Below, one piece after another: positions 50,276 through 60,030 of a stretch of 64,000 bases of DNA (its first letter is position 1; every line of letters starts with the position of its first letter). The stretch is from an uncultured Lachnospiraceae bacterium (GTDB lineage: Bacteria > Bacillota > Clostridia > Lachnospirales > Lachnospiraceae). The notes under the pieces were generated by a model. That model was not told where the DNA came from. It saw only the letters and a program-made list of their open reading frames with translations, and did not search any database. Location: the NCBI GenBank assembly GCA_944381575.1, contig CALWLS010000001.1:1-64000 (forward strand). Direction: 5' to 3'. The translations under genes were made by a program, and so were the position numbers.

Positions 50276-51478
50276 ATGATAAAAAATGCTGATGCAGTTA
50301 TCGTGGGGAGCGGAGCGGCAGGACTTTTCTGCGCGCTGAGCCTCCCATCCGGATTTGATATAGTGCTGATCACAAAATCGGACCTTGAGTCCAGTGATTC
50401 CTTCCTTGCCCAGGGAGGAATATGCGTTCTCAGGGATGAAGACGATTATGACAGCTATTTTGAGGATACCATGCGGGCCGGGCATTATGAGAACCGCAGG
50501 GAATCCGTGGACATAATGATAAGGAGCTCACAGGATATCATAAATGAGCTTATAGGGCTCGGCGTTGAATTTGATAAAAAGGACGGGGAGTATCTCTATA
50601 CAAGGGAGGGGGCCCATTCACGGCCGAGGATAATGTTCCATAAGGACATAACCGGCTGGGAGATAACCTCAAAGCTTTTAAAAAACGTAAAGCAGCTGAA
50701 TAATGTAAAGCTTTATGAATACGCCGAGATGACAGATATAATTGAGGAAGACGGAAGATGCAGGGGCGTAAAGGTAAGGCTGAACGGGGAAATATTCGAG
50801 GTCAGGGCAGACTATACCATACTCGCCTCGGGAGGCATAGGAGGCCTCTATGAGCATTCCACCAATTACCCGCATATCACCGGCGACGCCATAGAAATAG
50901 CAAAAAAGCACGGCATAAGGCTTGAACACCTGGATTATGTCCAGTTCCATCCTACGACGCTTTATTCGGAAAAGCCGGGAAGGAGATTCCTTATCTCGGA
51001 ATCAGTCCGGGGAGAAGGAGCTGTGCTGTATAATAAGGCGGGAGAGAGGTTCGTAGACGAGCTTAAGCCAAGGGACTTAGTGACTGAGGCCATAAGGAAG
51101 GAGATGGCTAAGGACGGCACGAAGTATGTGATGCTGTCCATGGAGCACATTCCGAGGGAAACCATAATGAGACATTTTCCTAATATATACGAGCACTGCC
51201 TTAATGAGGGCTATGACGTGACAAGGGAATGCATCCCGGTGGTTCCCGCCCAGCATTATTTTATGGGAGGCATCTGGGTGGATTCATACAGCCGTACATC
51301 GATGCCGGGGCTTTACGCCGCCGGAGAAACGAGCTGTAACGGCGTGCACGGCGCCAACAGGCTTGCAAGCAATTCACTTTTAGAGAGCCTTGTTTTTTCG
51401 GAGCGTGCCGCTAAGGACATAGGCCGTGATGCCGGAGTAAACGCAAAGGAAAAGCTGAGAAGTACATATATACGCTAA
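50276..51478 (+). CDS. nadB: L-aspartate oxidase (short form)
   Basis: FAD enzyme that makes iminoaspartate for NadA. Dinucleotide motif VGSGAAGLFCALSL, AQGGIC, REGAHSRPRIMFHKDITG, HPTTLYSE and the C-terminal GLYAAGETSCNGVHGANRLASNSLLES are visible. At 400 residues it lacks the C-terminal helical domain of the 540-residue E. coli enzyme; short forms occur in Clostridia. In anaerobes fumarate rather than oxygen probably reoxidises FAD. AAAGGGA precedes the start. Confidence 0.95.
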   Translation: MIKNADAVIVGSGAAGLFCALSLPSGFDIVLITKSDLESSDSFLAQGGICVLRDEDDYDSYFEDTMRAGHYENRRESVDIMIRSSQDIINELIGLGVEFDKKDGEYLYTREGAHSRPRIMFHKDITGWEITSKLLKNVKQLNNVKLYEYAEMTDIIEEDGRCRGVKVRLNGEIFEVRADYTILASGGIGGLYEHSTNYPHITGDAIEIAKKHGIRLEHLDYVQFHPTTLYSEKPGRRFLISESVRGEGAVLYNKAGERFVDELKPRDLVTEAIRKEMAKDGTKYVMLSMEHIPRETIMRHFPNIYEHCLNEGYDVTRECIPVVPAQHYFMGGIWVDSYSRTSMPGLYAAGETSCNGVHGANRLASNSLLESLVFSERAAKDIGRDAGVNAKEKLRSTYIR

Positions 51479-51492
51479 GGGGGGAAATGTAA

Positions 51493-52344
51493 ATGGACGG
51501 TATAACGATGAAGCTGCAGGCTGATCATCTCATAATGGAGGCATTGAGAGAGGATATCTCAGGAGAGGATGTCACCACAAACGCCGTTATGAAGCAGGCC
51601 GTTACCGGAGAGGTAGAGCTCATAGCAAAGCAGGAGGGAGTTGTTGCCGGACTTGCAGTATTCAGGAGGGTGTTTGAGCTTTTAGATCCTCAGACGGTGA
51701 CGGAGTTTTATGTAAATGACGGCGACCGGGTGGAAAAAGGACTCCTTATGGGAAAGGTAAGGGGCGATATAAGGGTACTGCTCTCAGGAGAGAGGGTTGC
51801 TCTTAATTACCTTCAGCGCATGAGCGGTATTGCCACCTACACAAGAAAGACCGCCGATCTGCTTAAAGGCTCGGGAGTGAAGCTCCTTGACACAAGGAAG
51901 ACTACGCCTAACATGAGGATATTTGAAAAATACGCCGTAAGAGTGGGCGGAGGTTTCAACCATCGCTATAATCTTTCCGACGGCGTGCTGCTTAAGGATA
52001 ATCATATAAATGCTGCAGGCGGAGTAAAGGAGGCGGTAAGGCTCGCCAGGGAATACGCTCCTTTTGTCAGAAGGATAGAGGTGGAAACTGAAGATCTTGA
52101 TATGGTAAGGGAGGCTCTTGAGGCAGGAGCCGATATAATAATGCTGGATAATATGTCCATAGAGGAAATGAGGGAGGCCGTTAACCTTATAGATGGAAGA
52201 GCAGAAACGGAATGCTCAGGAAATGTTACCGCCGACAATATAAAGGAGCTTATATCCACCGGAGTGAACTATATCTCCAGCGGAGCCCTTACCCATTCAG
52301 CTCCGATACTTGATATCTCCATGAAGAACCTGCATGCGGTATGA
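51493..52344 (+). CDS. nadC: Nicotinate-nucleotide pyrophosphorylase (carboxylating)
   Basis: Quinolinate phosphoribosyltransferase (283 residues), the third step of de novo NAD synthesis: quinolinate plus PRPP gives nicotinate mononucleotide and CO2. Signature stretches are EDISGEDVTTNAV, ERVALNYLQRMSGIAT, LDTRKTTPNMR and VGGGFNHRYNLSDGVLLKDNH, with IMLDNMS near the C terminus. GGGGGGAAA precedes the start, 14 bases after nadB. Confidence 0.96.
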   Translation: MDGITMKLQADHLIMEALREDISGEDVTTNAVMKQAVTGEVELIAKQEGVVAGLAVFRRVFELLDPQTVTEFYVNDGDRVEKGLLMGKVRGDIRVLLSGERVALNYLQRMSGIATYTRKTADLLKGSGVKLLDTRKTTPNMRIFEKYAVRVGGGFNHRYNLSDGVLLKDNHINAAGGVKEAVRLAREYAPFVRRIEVETEDLDMVREALEAGADIIMLDNMSIEEMREAVNLIDGRAETECSGNVTADNIKELISTGVNYISSGALTHSAPILDISMKNLHAV

Positions 52345-52386
52345 TGCTTATTAAACTGTTATATCATCATGGATTTGAGGAGTATT

Positions 52387-52893
52387 ATGACAGGCCGGGA
52401 ACGCAGAAAAGATATTTTAAACAGGATAAACGGGGCTGAGCATCCGCTGCCGGCGGCAAAGCTTGCGGGATTTTACGGCGTGAGCAGGCAGGTGATAGTG
52501 CAGGATATCGCCCTTATAAGAGCTGAGGGGCATGATATCATATCCACCAACAGAGGATATATGATAAATGAACCTGCCTTAAGGGAGCGGGTATTAAAGG
52601 TCAGGCATACGGATGAGGAGCTTTATGACGAGCTGTGCACCATAGTGGATCTTGGCGGCACGGTGGTCAATGTTTCCATAAATCACAGAGTTTACGGACA
52701 TATAGAGGCCGAGCTGGATGTAAGCTCAAGAAAAAAGGCAGCAGAGTTCATTGACGATATCAAAAGCGGAAAATCAAGCCCCCTCAAAAACATCACGTCG
52801 GATTACCATTATCATCTGATAACGGCTGAAAGCGAGGAAATACTTGACCTTATAGAAAAAAGCCTAAAGGAAAAGGGCTATCTGGTGGAGTGA
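52387..52893 (+). CDS. niaR: NiaR nicotinate-responsive repressor
   Basis: A 168-residue repressor. An N-terminal HTH_11 domain (RRKDILNRINGAEHPLPAAKLAGFYGVSRQVIVQDIALIRAEGHDI) is joined to a 3H domain whose three His-centred motifs are visible (VRHTDEELYDEL, VSINHRVYGHIEAEL, ITSDYHYHLITAESEE) and bind metal plus nicotinate. GAGGAG precedes the ATG at 52387; an ATG 18 bases earlier is less favourable. It should sense nicotinate and repress the operon through the box at 49268, thereby controlling itself. Confidence 0.92.
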   Translation: MTGRERRKDILNRINGAEHPLPAAKLAGFYGVSRQVIVQDIALIRAEGHDIISTNRGYMINEPALRERVLKVRHTDEELYDELCTIVDLGGTVVNVSINHRVYGHIEAELDVSSRKKAAEFIDDIKSGKSSPLKNITSDYHYHLITAESEEILDLIEKSLKEKGYLVE

Positions 52894-52970
52894 TCTTACG
52901 GAACGCTTAAAGACTGATTTAAGGCATTGACTTAAGGCGGCATAGAGGCATGTAAATAAAAAAGTGGCAG

Positions 52971-52998
52971 GAGAGGGTTAAAAGCCCTCTCTTTATTT
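52971..52998 (+). terminator. Terminator of the nad operon
   Basis: GAGAGGG (52971-52977) pairs with CCCTCTC (52985-52991), followed by TTTATTT. Confidence 0.8.
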
Positions 52999-53064
52999 GA
53001 TATAATAATAAGAAAATCTTAATTTACATATGTGCCGTGATGAGCGGTAAGGGAGGCATAAGCC

Positions 53065-54744
53065 ATGGGCGAGGAAATGATCAAAACAACAGGAGATGAG
53101 ACCGTTTCAAGGAATTTTATAGAGAGGGAGATCGACAGGGATCTGGCCGAAGGAGTCTATGATCATGTATGTACGAGATTTCCGCCTGAGCCTAACGGAT
53201 ACCTCCATATTGGACATGCAAAGTCTATAGTGCTCAATTCCGGTATAGCAAAGGAATATAACGGAACATTCCATTTAAGATTTGATGATACCAATCCGAC
53301 AAAGGAAAAGACGGAATTTGTGGATTCCATCAAGCAGGACGTGGAATGGCTCGGGGCTGATTTCGGAGGAAAGGCCCTGTTTGCTTCGGATTATTTTGAC
53401 ATAATGTATGAGAAAGCCCTGCTGCTCATCAAAAAGGGCAAGGCATATGTTTCTGATCTCAGCGCTGATGAGATAAGGGAGTACCGCGGGGATTTCAACA
53501 CTCCGGGTAAGGATGACCCGTCGAGGGACAGGAGCATAGAGGAGAATTTAAGGCTTTTTGAGGAGATGAAGGACGGCAGGTATGCTGACGGTGAAAAGGT
53601 CTTAAGGGCTAAGATAGACATGTCCTCGGGAAACATCAACATGAGGGATCCGGTGCTGTACCGCATTGCCAGGATGGAGCATCACAATACCGGAAACAAA
53701 TGGGTGATCTACCCGATGTATGATTACGCTCATCCGATAGAGGACGCAGTGGAGGGCATAACCCACAGCCTGTGCACGCTGGAGTTTGAGGATCACAGGC
53801 CGCTCTACGACTGGGTGGTAAGTGAATGCGAGTTTGAAAATCCTCCGAGACAGATAGAGTTCGCAAAGATGTATCTCACAAATGTCATTACAGGAAAGAG
53901 ATACATTAAAAAGCTTGTCGAGGACGGTATAGTGGACGGCTGGGATGATCCGAGGCTGGTCACCATAGCCGCATTAAGAAGGAGGGGCTATACCCCTGAG
54001 TCCATAAGGAAGTTTGTTGAGCTTGCCGGCATTTCCAAGGCTGCTTCAAGCTGTGACATGGAGATGCTCGAGTACTGCATCAGGGATGACTTAAAACTTA
54101 AAAAGCCGCGTATGCTGGCAGTATTAAGGCCTCTCAAGCTCATAATAGATAATTACGAGGGAGACGGCGAGTACGTGGATATGCCGAATAACCTTGAGGT
54201 CCCGGAGATGGGAACGAGGAAGGTGAAGTTTGGCAAAAACCTCTGGATCGAGCAGGAGGACTTTATGGAAGTGCCTGCCCATAAGTATTTCAGGCTGTTT
54301 CCTGGTAATGAGGTCCGTCTTATGGGGGCGTATTTCGTAAAATGTACAGGCTGCGAGAAGGATGCAGACGGAAACGTGACCGCCGTACACGCGGAGTATG
54401 ATCCGACACAGAAATCGGGGTCTGAAACAAGAAAGGTGAAAAGCACCATCCACTGGGTCAATGCGGACGATTGCTTTGAGGCTACAGTAAGGCTGTATGA
54501 GAGCCTTGTAGATACTGAAAAGGGAAAGGTGAATGAGGACGGAAGCGTAAACATCAATCCTGATTCACTGACGGAGCTTAAGGACTGCAAGCTTGAGCCG
54601 GCTTTAAGGGATGTTAAGGCCTACGACAGCTTCCAGTTCGTAAGGAACGGATTTTTCAACGTGGACTCTAAGGATTCAGAGCCTGGAAGGCCTGTATTCA
54701 ACAGGATAGTCACCCTCAAGAGCTCATATAAGATACAGAAGTGA
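53065..54744 (+). CDS. glnS: Glutaminyl-tRNA synthetase
   Basis: Class I synthetase of 559 residues charging tRNA-Gln directly. [15 protein letters not shown] is the HIGH motif, then [25 protein letters not shown] and [26 protein letters not shown], and C-terminal beta-barrel anticodon domains end [15 protein letters not shown]-like. The KMSKS-equivalent loop aligns without gaps to the E. coli VMSKR as ITGKR, losing the Ser. Many Firmicutes lack GlnRS and use the GatCAB route, so this gene marks the lineages, Lachnospiraceae among them, that have acquired it. GGGAGG precedes the start. Confidence 0.95.
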   Translation: MGEEMIKTTGDETVSRNFIEREIDRDLAEGVYDHVCTRFPPEPNGYLHIGHAKSIVLNSGIAKEYNGTFHLRFDDTNPTKEKTEFVDSIKQDVEWLGADFGGKALFASDYFDIMYEKALLLIKKGKAYVSDLSADEIREYRGDFNTPGKDDPSRDRSIEENLRLFEEMKDGRYADGEKVLRAKIDMSSGNINMRDPVLYRIARMEHHNTGNKWVIYPMYDYAHPIEDAVEGITHSLCTLEFEDHRPLYDWVVSECEFENPPRQIEFAKMYLTNVITGKRYIKKLVEDGIVDGWDDPRLVTIAALRRRGYTPESIRKFVELAGISKAASSCDMEMLEYCIRDDLKLKKPRMLAVLRPLKLIIDNYEGDGEYVDMPNNLEVPEMGTRKVKFGKNLWIEQEDFMEVPAHKYFRLFPGNEVRLMGAYFVKCTGCEKDADGNVTAVHAEYDPTQKSGSETRKVKSTIHWVNADDCFEATVRLYESLVDTEKGKVNEDGSVNINPDSLTELKDCKLEPALRDVKAYDSFQFVRNGFFNVDSKDSEPGRPVFNRIVTLKSSYKIQK

Positions 54745-54765
54745 TTTGGATCAGGATAATACAAT

Positions 54766-57183
54766 ATGGCAGAAGTTAGGGAACAGGAAAAGGAAATCAT
54801 AAAGGACGATACAAAAACAGCAATTGAGGAAACTCCCGCGGGAGGAGCGGGTGAGGGCTATATCCCGGTGATACAGCCAAAACCTGCGCCAAAGAGCGTT
54901 GCGGACTATATAAGCGAGCCCCAGAAGCTTGACGCCCCGAGGGCGGACGCCACTCCTGAAGAACTCTATGATGCTCTGATCCGCATATACAGGTCCTATA
55001 AGCCTGATGATGAAGCCGGGACGGAGATGATCAGGAAGGCCTATGAGGTGGCGAAGGAACAGCATAAGGAGCAGAAGAGGAAATCCGGAGAGCCGTATAT
55101 CATCCATCCGTTAAATACAGCTATTATAGTTGCGGAGATAGAGATGGATGCGGAAACTATCTGCGGAGCCCTGCTGCACGATGTGGTCGAAGACACCGGC
55201 ATGACCCTGGAGGACATCAGGGAGATGTTTGGAGATCATGTCGCTCTCTTAGTGGACGGAGTCACAAAGCTCACACAGCTCTCCCTTGATGTGGACAAGA
55301 TAGAGATCCAGGCTGAGAACTTGAGAAAGATGTTCATAGCCATGGCAAAGGATATCAGAGTGGTGCTCATCAAGCTTGCGGACCGTCTTCACAATCTGAG
55401 GACACTGCAGTATCAGAGTCAGGCAAAGCAGATAGAAAAGGCCACCGAGACCATGGAGATATATTCTCCGTTAGCTGAGCGTCTCGGTGTCATGAAGATG
55501 AAGATAGAGCTGGACGATATCTCTCTTAAATATTTAAAGCCTGACGTCTATAACGATCTTGTTGAAAAGATCGCCTTAAAGAGGGAGGAGCGCGAGGCAT
55601 TTATTGCAAAGATAGAGGCTGAGGTATCAAAGAACCTTGAAGAGGCCGGGATACACGCCGTGCTTACCGGCAGGGTAAAGCATTTCTTCAGCATCTATAA
55701 GAAAATGATCAATCAGAACAAGACGATCGATCAGATATATGACCTGTTTGCAGTAAGGATACTGGTGGACAGTGTCAAGGACTGCTACGCGGCCCTCGGA
55801 GTCATCCATGAGCTGTATAAGCCGATACCGGGACGCTTCAAGGACTATATAGCCATGCCTAAGCCTAATATGTATCAGTCGCTGCATACTACGCTGATAG
55901 GCAAGGACGGAACTCCTTTTGAGATACAGATCCGTACCTTTGAAATGCATAAGGTGGCGGAATACGGTATCGCGGCCCACTGGAAGTATAAGGAGACCGG
56001 GGGCTCAAATGTTAAGGCGGATTCTGAAAACGATGAGAAAATGACCTGGCTGAGGGAGGTCCTGGAGTGGCAGAAGGACGCCGACAGCAATAAGGATTTC
56101 CTTAACATGGTCAAATCCGACTTTGACATGTTTAATGAAAACATTTACTGCTTTACTCCGGGAGGCGACTTAAAGAGCCTTCCTTTCGGATCGACGCCGA
56201 TAGATTTTGCCTACAGCATCCATTCCGCAGTAGGAAATAAGATGGTGGGAGCCAGGGTAAACGACAGGATAGTCCCTATCGATTACAAGCTTGAAAACGG
56301 CGACAGGGTCGAGATAATTACCTCCCAGAATTCCAAGGGACCGAGCCTTGACTGGCTGAATCTTGTGAGATCCACCCAGGCCAAGTCCAAGATAAACGCC
56401 TGGTTCAAGAGCGTCAATAAGGAAGACAATATAGTTAAGGGTAAGGATATCCTGGACAAATACTGCAAGTCCAAGGGCATCAATTTTGGGGATCTCCTGA
56501 AGCCTGAATACATAGAAGCGGTATTGCGCAGATATGCCATGAAGGACTGGGATTCGGTGCTTGCGTCGGTGGGACACGGAGGCCTTAAGGAAGGCCAGAT
56601 CATCGGAAAACTCATGGAGACAAAGAAAAAGCATGAGAAGGAGATGATCACGGACGAGGAGGTACTTGCAGCCCATAAGGCTTTAGAGAACCCTGACATA
56701 GTCAATCCGGTAGTTAAAAAGACACTTAAGGGAGGTATACTCGTCAAGGGCGTCAACGATCTTTCCGCAAGGTGTGCTCACTGCTGCAACCCTGTGCCGG
56801 GGGATGAGATCATAGGCTTTGTAACAAGGGGCAGGGGTATAACCGTACACAGGACCGACTGCATAAATATGATCAACCTTCCGGTATCGGAAAGGACGAG
56901 GCTGATAGAGGCCGAATGGGATGTGGAGGACAGCTCCAACGATACCTATTCTGCAGAGATCAGGATATTCTGCAATAACAGGATAGGACTGTTGGCGGAC
57001 ATATCCAGAGTCCTTACCGGCCTTAATATAGATATAACCAGCATAAATCTTAAAAATGCCAAAAACGGCACATGTACCATTACTCTCACATTCGATATCC
57101 ATGGAAAGGACGAACTGACTAAGATAGCCGATAAGTTAAGGAGCATACCGGATGTGCTGGATGTTACGAGATCGGCCGGCTGA
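54766..57183 (+). CDS. rel: Bifunctional (p)ppGpp synthetase/hydrolase
   Basis: Long RSH protein of 805 residues. An unusual 60-residue polar N-terminal extension precedes the HD hydrolase domain (IIHPLNTAIIVAEIEMDAETICGALLHDVVEDT), the synthetase domain (DLFAVRILVDSVKDCYAALG, GRFKDYIAMPKPNMYQSLHTT), TGS (YCFTPGGDLKSLPFGSTPIDFAY), the zinc-finger region (CAHCCNPVPGDEI) and a C-terminal ACT domain. The His-Asp and synthetase motifs look intact, so both activities are expected. The start has only a weak AGGATA. hemZ starts 3 bases after its stop. Confidence 0.96.
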   Translation: MAEVREQEKEIIKDDTKTAIEETPAGGAGEGYIPVIQPKPAPKSVADYISEPQKLDAPRADATPEELYDALIRIYRSYKPDDEAGTEMIRKAYEVAKEQHKEQKRKSGEPYIIHPLNTAIIVAEIEMDAETICGALLHDVVEDTGMTLEDIREMFGDHVALLVDGVTKLTQLSLDVDKIEIQAENLRKMFIAMAKDIRVVLIKLADRLHNLRTLQYQSQAKQIEKATETMEIYSPLAERLGVMKMKIELDDISLKYLKPDVYNDLVEKIALKREEREAFIAKIEAEVSKNLEEAGIHAVLTGRVKHFFSIYKKMINQNKTIDQIYDLFAVRILVDSVKDCYAALGVIHELYKPIPGRFKDYIAMPKPNMYQSLHTTLIGKDGTPFEIQIRTFEMHKVAEYGIAAHWKYKETGGSNVKADSENDEKMTWLREVLEWQKDADSNKDFLNMVKSDFDMFNENIYCFTPGGDLKSLPFGSTPIDFAYSIHSAVGNKMVGARVNDRIVPIDYKLENGDRVEIITSQNSKGPSLDWLNLVRSTQAKSKINAWFKSVNKEDNIVKGKDILDKYCKSKGINFGDLLKPEYIEAVLRRYAMKDWDSVLASVGHGGLKEGQIIGKLMETKKKHEKEMITDEEVLAAHKALENPDIVNPVVKKTLKGGILVKGVNDLSARCAHCCNPVPGDEIIGFVTRGRGITVHRTDCINMINLPVSERTRLIEAEWDVEDSSNDTYSAEIRIFCNNRIGLLADISRVLTGLNIDITSINLKNAKNGTCTITLTFDIHGKDELTKIADKLRSIPDVLDVTRSAG

Positions 57184-57185
57184 CG

Positions 57186-58676
57186 ATGATATACGTAAAA
57201 AATAACGGCTTAAACACATATGAGCCTGACATAAGAGCCCTCATTAATTCCTTTTATCCCGGAGAGGAGATAGTGCATGTATCCGGTACGGAGAATGCCG
57301 TAAATGATCCTGCAGATAAGGATGCATTTAAGGCTGTATATCTTGATATCGACAGGATATGCCGGGGCATGAAAAGGGAAGAAGACAGGTTCAGGGACAA
57401 AAATAATGTCAAGAGGGCTGTATATAACGAACTCTCCGGGCTTGCCGGAAGGAAGCTTCCCTGGGGGACCCTTACCGGCATAAGGCCCGTGAGGATACTT
57501 GAGCGTTACGAGCCATTCTGCAAAAGCAGGGAGGAGCTTGGAGAAAGGCTTAAGGAAGAATTTCTTATATCGGAGGATAAGTTCAGGCTTTCAGAAACTA
57601 TATATGATAATGAGCTGAGGGCCCTGTCCTCCATAGACTATAAGAACGGGTACAGCATATATATAGGTATACCGTTTTGTCCCACAAGGTGCGTATACTG
57701 CAGCTTTACCTCCTATCCGCTGGGGATGTTTGAGGATGAGCTTCCGGATTACATAGCCGCAGTGGAAAAAGAGCTTGCTTCCATAGGACGGCTTGAAAGC
57801 ATGGAGGGAAGCGTTCTCTACGGTAAGAAACTCCAGACGGTCTATGTTGGAGGAGGAACTCCCTCGGTGCTGTCTCCGGAGCTTACGGCAAGGCTGATCG
57901 ATGGGGTAAAAGTCTGCCTTGATACATCATGGCTTAAAGAGCTTACCTTTGAGGCCGGAAGGCCGGATACCATAGATATGGATAAGCTGACGGTGCTCAA
58001 GCAGCTTGGAGTGGACAGGATAAGCATCAACCCACAGACCATGAATGAAGGGACCCTTAAAGCCATAGGCAGGGAGCACAGTGTCGACGACATAAGGGAG
58101 GCCTTCCTGCTTGCAAGAAAAGCAGGCTTTGACAATATCAACATGGATGTCATAGCCGGACTCCCGGGAGAAGGGGTAAAAGAATTTGAGCATACGCTGT
58201 ACGAGATAGGAAAGCTTGATCCCGAGAGCCTTACGGTGCACACCCTTGCCGTAAAGAGAGCTTCAAGGCTCAATATGGAAGGGAACGCCTGGGGAGGCGT
58301 GGAAAGGAAGGGCCTGGATAAGGAAGGGGCGTCAGAGGTCTCACGCATGGTGGAGCTTGGAAAGGAATATGCCCTTAAAAGAGGCCTTGAGCCCTACTAT
58401 CTGTACCGTCAGAAAAATATGGCGGGAAACCTTGAAAACACGGGCTATGCCCGTCGGGGAAAGGAAAGTCTCTATAACATCCTTATGATGGAGGAAAAAC
58501 ACACTGTCATAGGTATAGGGGCAGGCTCATCCACAAAGCTTGTAGCCTACGATGGCGAAGCCTTTAAGGATAACAGCGTAAGGCGATTCGAAAACACTAA
58601 GGATCTCAAGTCGTATCTTACGGAAACGGAAAGCCTTATAAAAAAACGCGAGGCATTTTTTGAGCTTCAAAGTTAA
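57186..58676 (+). CDS. hemZ: HemZ, coproporphyrinogen dehydrogenase-like radical SAM protein
   Basis: Radical SAM enzyme of 496 residues of the oxygen-independent coproporphyrinogen III oxidase family. The N-terminal 150 residues are specific to HemZ (LPWGTLTGIRPVRI), and the cluster motif is GIPFCPTRCVYCSFTSYP (C-x3-C-x2-C), followed by VGGGTPS and a TIM-barrel ending in HTLAVKRAS. It may make protoporphyrin precursors or be another HemN-like enzyme such as a haem chaperone. No Shine-Dalgarno precedes the ATG; it is coupled to rel. Confidence 0.9.
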   Translation: MIYVKNNGLNTYEPDIRALINSFYPGEEIVHVSGTENAVNDPADKDAFKAVYLDIDRICRGMKREEDRFRDKNNVKRAVYNELSGLAGRKLPWGTLTGIRPVRILERYEPFCKSREELGERLKEEFLISEDKFRLSETIYDNELRALSSIDYKNGYSIYIGIPFCPTRCVYCSFTSYPLGMFEDELPDYIAAVEKELASIGRLESMEGSVLYGKKLQTVYVGGGTPSVLSPELTARLIDGVKVCLDTSWLKELTFEAGRPDTIDMDKLTVLKQLGVDRISINPQTMNEGTLKAIGREHSVDDIREAFLLARKAGFDNINMDVIAGLPGEGVKEFEHTLYEIGKLDPESLTVHTLAVKRASRLNMEGNAWGGVERKGLDKEGASEVSRMVELGKEYALKRGLEPYYLYRQKNMAGNLENTGYARRGKESLYNILMMEEKHTVIGIGAGSSTKLVAYDGEAFKDNSVRRFENTKDLKSYLTETESLIKKREAFFELQS

Positions 58677-58746
58677 ATATCAGCAAAAATGAAATTGAAA
58701 GATGTTTTTTGTTTTGTTAAACTGATACCGTGAAAGGAAGTATCAT

Positions 58747-59931
58747 ATGGCAAAGGATTTTACAATAGAAGCTATGCCCGTCGCCCCGCTCAAATTAGCT
58801 GCGCATATAAGCGCAAAAAAGCTTGCGGAGGAAGTGGACAGGGCGCTTGTGGAGTACAGGAAGCACGATTTTGAGGAGCTCAGGAACAAATACACGGATT
58901 ATACCCTTTTAAGGGATTTTGCTCCGGAGAGCTTCCTTTTGGATCTCAGCTGTCCCCGTTTCGGTACCGGTGAAGGAAAGGGCGTTATAAATGAATCAGT
59001 AAGAGGAGTGGATGAGTTCGTCATCTGCGACATTACTAATTATTCCAATACCTATACCGTAAGCGGATTCACAAACCATATGTCGCCTGACGACAATTAT
59101 CAGGATATGAAGAGGATCATAGGGGCAAGCGTCGCAAAGGCCCACAGGGTCAATGTTATAATGCCGTTCCTTTATGAGTCAAGACAGCACAAGAGGCAGA
59201 AGAGGGAATCCCTTGACTGCGCCATGGCGCTGGAGGAGCTCGTCAATATGGGCGTAAAAAATATCATAACATTTGATGCCCACGATCCAAGGGTGCAGAA
59301 CGCCATACCATTAAACGGATTCGATTCCTTCATGCCGACATACTCTTTTGTCAAATGCATGTTTAAGAAGTTCCCGGATCTTAAGATAGACAAGGATAAC
59401 CTCATGGTGATATCGCCTGATGAAGGCGCCATGGGAAGAGCCGTGTTCCTTGCCAACAACCTTGGAGTGGACATGGGCATGTTCTATAAGAGAAGGGATT
59501 ATTCAAAGGTAGTAGGCGGAAGGAACCCTATCGTGGCCCATGAATTCCTTGGAGCGCCGGTGGACGGCAAGACCGTCATCATAGTGGACGATATGATCTC
59601 TTCGGGAGAGTCCATGCTGGATACCGCGAGGGAATTAAAGGAGAGAAAGGCCAAGAGTGTCATAGTCTGCTGTACCTTTGGGCTCTTTACCAACGGTTTC
59701 TCAAAGTTCGACGAGGCTTATTCCAAGGAGTACATAGACCTTATCATCACATCGAACCTCAATTACAAGCCTGAGGCTATATATGATAAGCCATGGTATA
59801 TGGAGGCGAATTTAAGCAGATACCTTGCAGCTATAATCAATTCCTTCAACTATGACAAATCCACCCAGAGCTTTGCAAATGCGGACCGCATACAGCAGGT
59901 ACTGCAGGAGCATAACGCAGGGCTGGTGTAA
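58747..59931 (+). CDS. prs: Ribose-phosphate pyrophosphokinase, long divergent form
   Basis: PRPP synthetase of 394 residues, about 80 longer than the standard 315. The PRPP-binding motif is VIIVDDMISSGESMLDTA, and the flexible-loop/ATP regions include HKRQKRES and DPRVQNA. The standard N-terminal FANGE block is replaced by a longer segment (1-90). PRPP feeds nucleotide, His, Trp and NAD synthesis (NadC above). Divergent long forms are seen in Clostridia. GAAAGGAAG precedes the start. Confidence 0.85.
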   Translation: MAKDFTIEAMPVAPLKLAAHISAKKLAEEVDRALVEYRKHDFEELRNKYTDYTLLRDFAPESFLLDLSCPRFGTGEGKGVINESVRGVDEFVICDITNYSNTYTVSGFTNHMSPDDNYQDMKRIIGASVAKAHRVNVIMPFLYESRQHKRQKRESLDCAMALEELVNMGVKNIITFDAHDPRVQNAIPLNGFDSFMPTYSFVKCMFKKFPDLKIDKDNLMVISPDEGAMGRAVFLANNLGVDMGMFYKRRDYSKVVGGRNPIVAHEFLGAPVDGKTVIIVDDMISSGESMLDTARELKERKAKSVIVCCTFGLFTNGFSKFDEAYSKEYIDLIITSNLNYKPEAIYDKPWYMEANLSRYLAAIINSFNYDKSTQSFANADRIQQVLQEHNAGLV

Positions 59932-59954
59932 CGGAATATATTTGATCTTAAACA

Positions 59955-60012
59955 AAAGCGCCATACGGGGCAGGAGTCTGAGGCATCAGGCTCACGTCTG
60001 GCGCTTTGCTTA
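59955..60012 (+). terminator. Two-part hairpin terminator
   Basis: AAAGCGCCA (59955-59963) pairs with TGGCGCTTT (59999-60007), with an inner GAGTCTGA/TCAGGCTC stem. The tail GCTTATG is weak. Confidence 0.55.
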
Positions 60013-60030
60013 TGTCAGCAGGAGTAATAT

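Noticed and set aside
53000-53064. T-box before glnS
   Set aside because: The gap after the nad terminator is about 65 bases, too short for a T-box, and shows no matching motif.
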